Translations under genes and position numbers: made by a program
In this document: piece by piece, positions 27,689 through 27,864 of the stretch
Numbering within the stretch: position 1 is the stretch's first letter
How the letters are laid out: every line of letters begins with the position of its first letter
NCBI GenBank assembly: GCA_000708835.1
Contig: DF237807.1
Span: forward strand, 1-27,864
Length of the DNA stretch: 27,864 bases
Direction of reading: 5' to 3'
From: Klebsormidium nitens
Taxonomy: Eukaryota > Streptophyta > Klebsormidiophyceae > Klebsormidiales > Klebsormidiaceae
Notes under the pieces: model-generated
The model's input: the letters and a program-made list of their open reading frames with translations, nothing else
Told to the model about the DNA's origin: nothing
The model's database searches: none

Positions 27689-27748
27689 CCGAAAAACGCG
27701 GAGCCCGGCCGAAAAACGCGGAGCCCGGCCGAAAACTGCGGAGCCCCG
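27689..27748. repeat. 20-bp x3 tandem repeat
   Basis: The unit CCGAAAAACGCGGAGCCCGG occurs at 27689-27708 and 27709-27728 without change, and at 27729-27748 with a few substitutions. It lies about 1 kb upstream of the RIF1 start. Confidence 0.9.
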
Positions 27749-27864
27749 AGTGTTGCACCTTATCGAACGTTCGACAGTATAAGCCAGTGTCGTAAGAATA
27801 GGTTTCCTCGAGTTCAAAATACTTTGACACATCGGCTATCGAACCAAAAATATTCGACATATCC

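Noticed and set aside
1-27864. tRNA, rRNA, CRISPR array, bacterial operon or phage genes
   Set aside because: No GGTTCRAATCC-type T-arm with matching cloverleaf, no spaced direct-repeat array and no Shine-Dalgarno gene clusters were seen. All genes are spliced and eukaryotic.

Overview
This window is nuclear eukaryotic DNA. It holds two large, intron-rich genes that face each other, each spliced at canonical GT-AG sites, with GC-rich exons and more AT-rich introns and spacers. Protein architecture points to the green lineage. The helicase has the UBA-RWD-DExH layout of plant DExH4/DExH7 and animal DHX57. The second protein carries a plant-like RIF1 motif (KR.K..LTERQREAR followed by TYT.LD.SQ). 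GC-rich codon use and fairly short introns would suit a streptophyte green alga, but the organism assignment is an inference of modest confidence.

Layout. Positions 1-1308 are intergenic or 5' flank, with an AT-rich MITE-like element near the left edge (39-248) and a 30-bp direct duplication just before the first start codon. Positions 1309-12376 (+ strand) are a 12-exon gene for a DExH-box RNA helicase of about 1662 residues. Every exon junction keeps the reading frame, and all helicase motifs are present (GQTGCGKST, TQPRRVA, DEVH, SAT, QRRGRAGR). Positions 12377-13356 are the convergent 3' spacer, rich in short palindromes. Positions 26728-13357 (- strand) are a 9-exon gene for a RIF1-like protein of about 2547 residues. 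It has an N-terminal HEAT-type Rif1_N region, a very long disordered middle, the conserved C-terminal RIF1 motif (TVGDLA...MPIR...VRNALRAF) split by the last intron, and an extra tail of about 410 residues. Positions 26729-27864 are the 5' flank of RIF1, with a 20-bp x3 tandem repeat near the right edge.

The two genes are not an operon and no shared pathway is evident: one is an RNA helicase, the other a replication-timing/telomere/DNA-repair scaffold. No tRNA, rRNA, CRISPR array, bacterial operon or intact transposon was found. The most unusual material lies in the introns. At three helicase introns the start of the downstream exon is repeated in decayed form about 165-415 bp upstream. One RIF1 intron contains an imperfect foldback of about 280 bp. 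One further RIF1 intron carries about 100-bp tandem repeats. The bZIP-type octamer TGACGTCA occurs nine times, far above chance. I saw no evidence of a previously undescribed multi-gene system.
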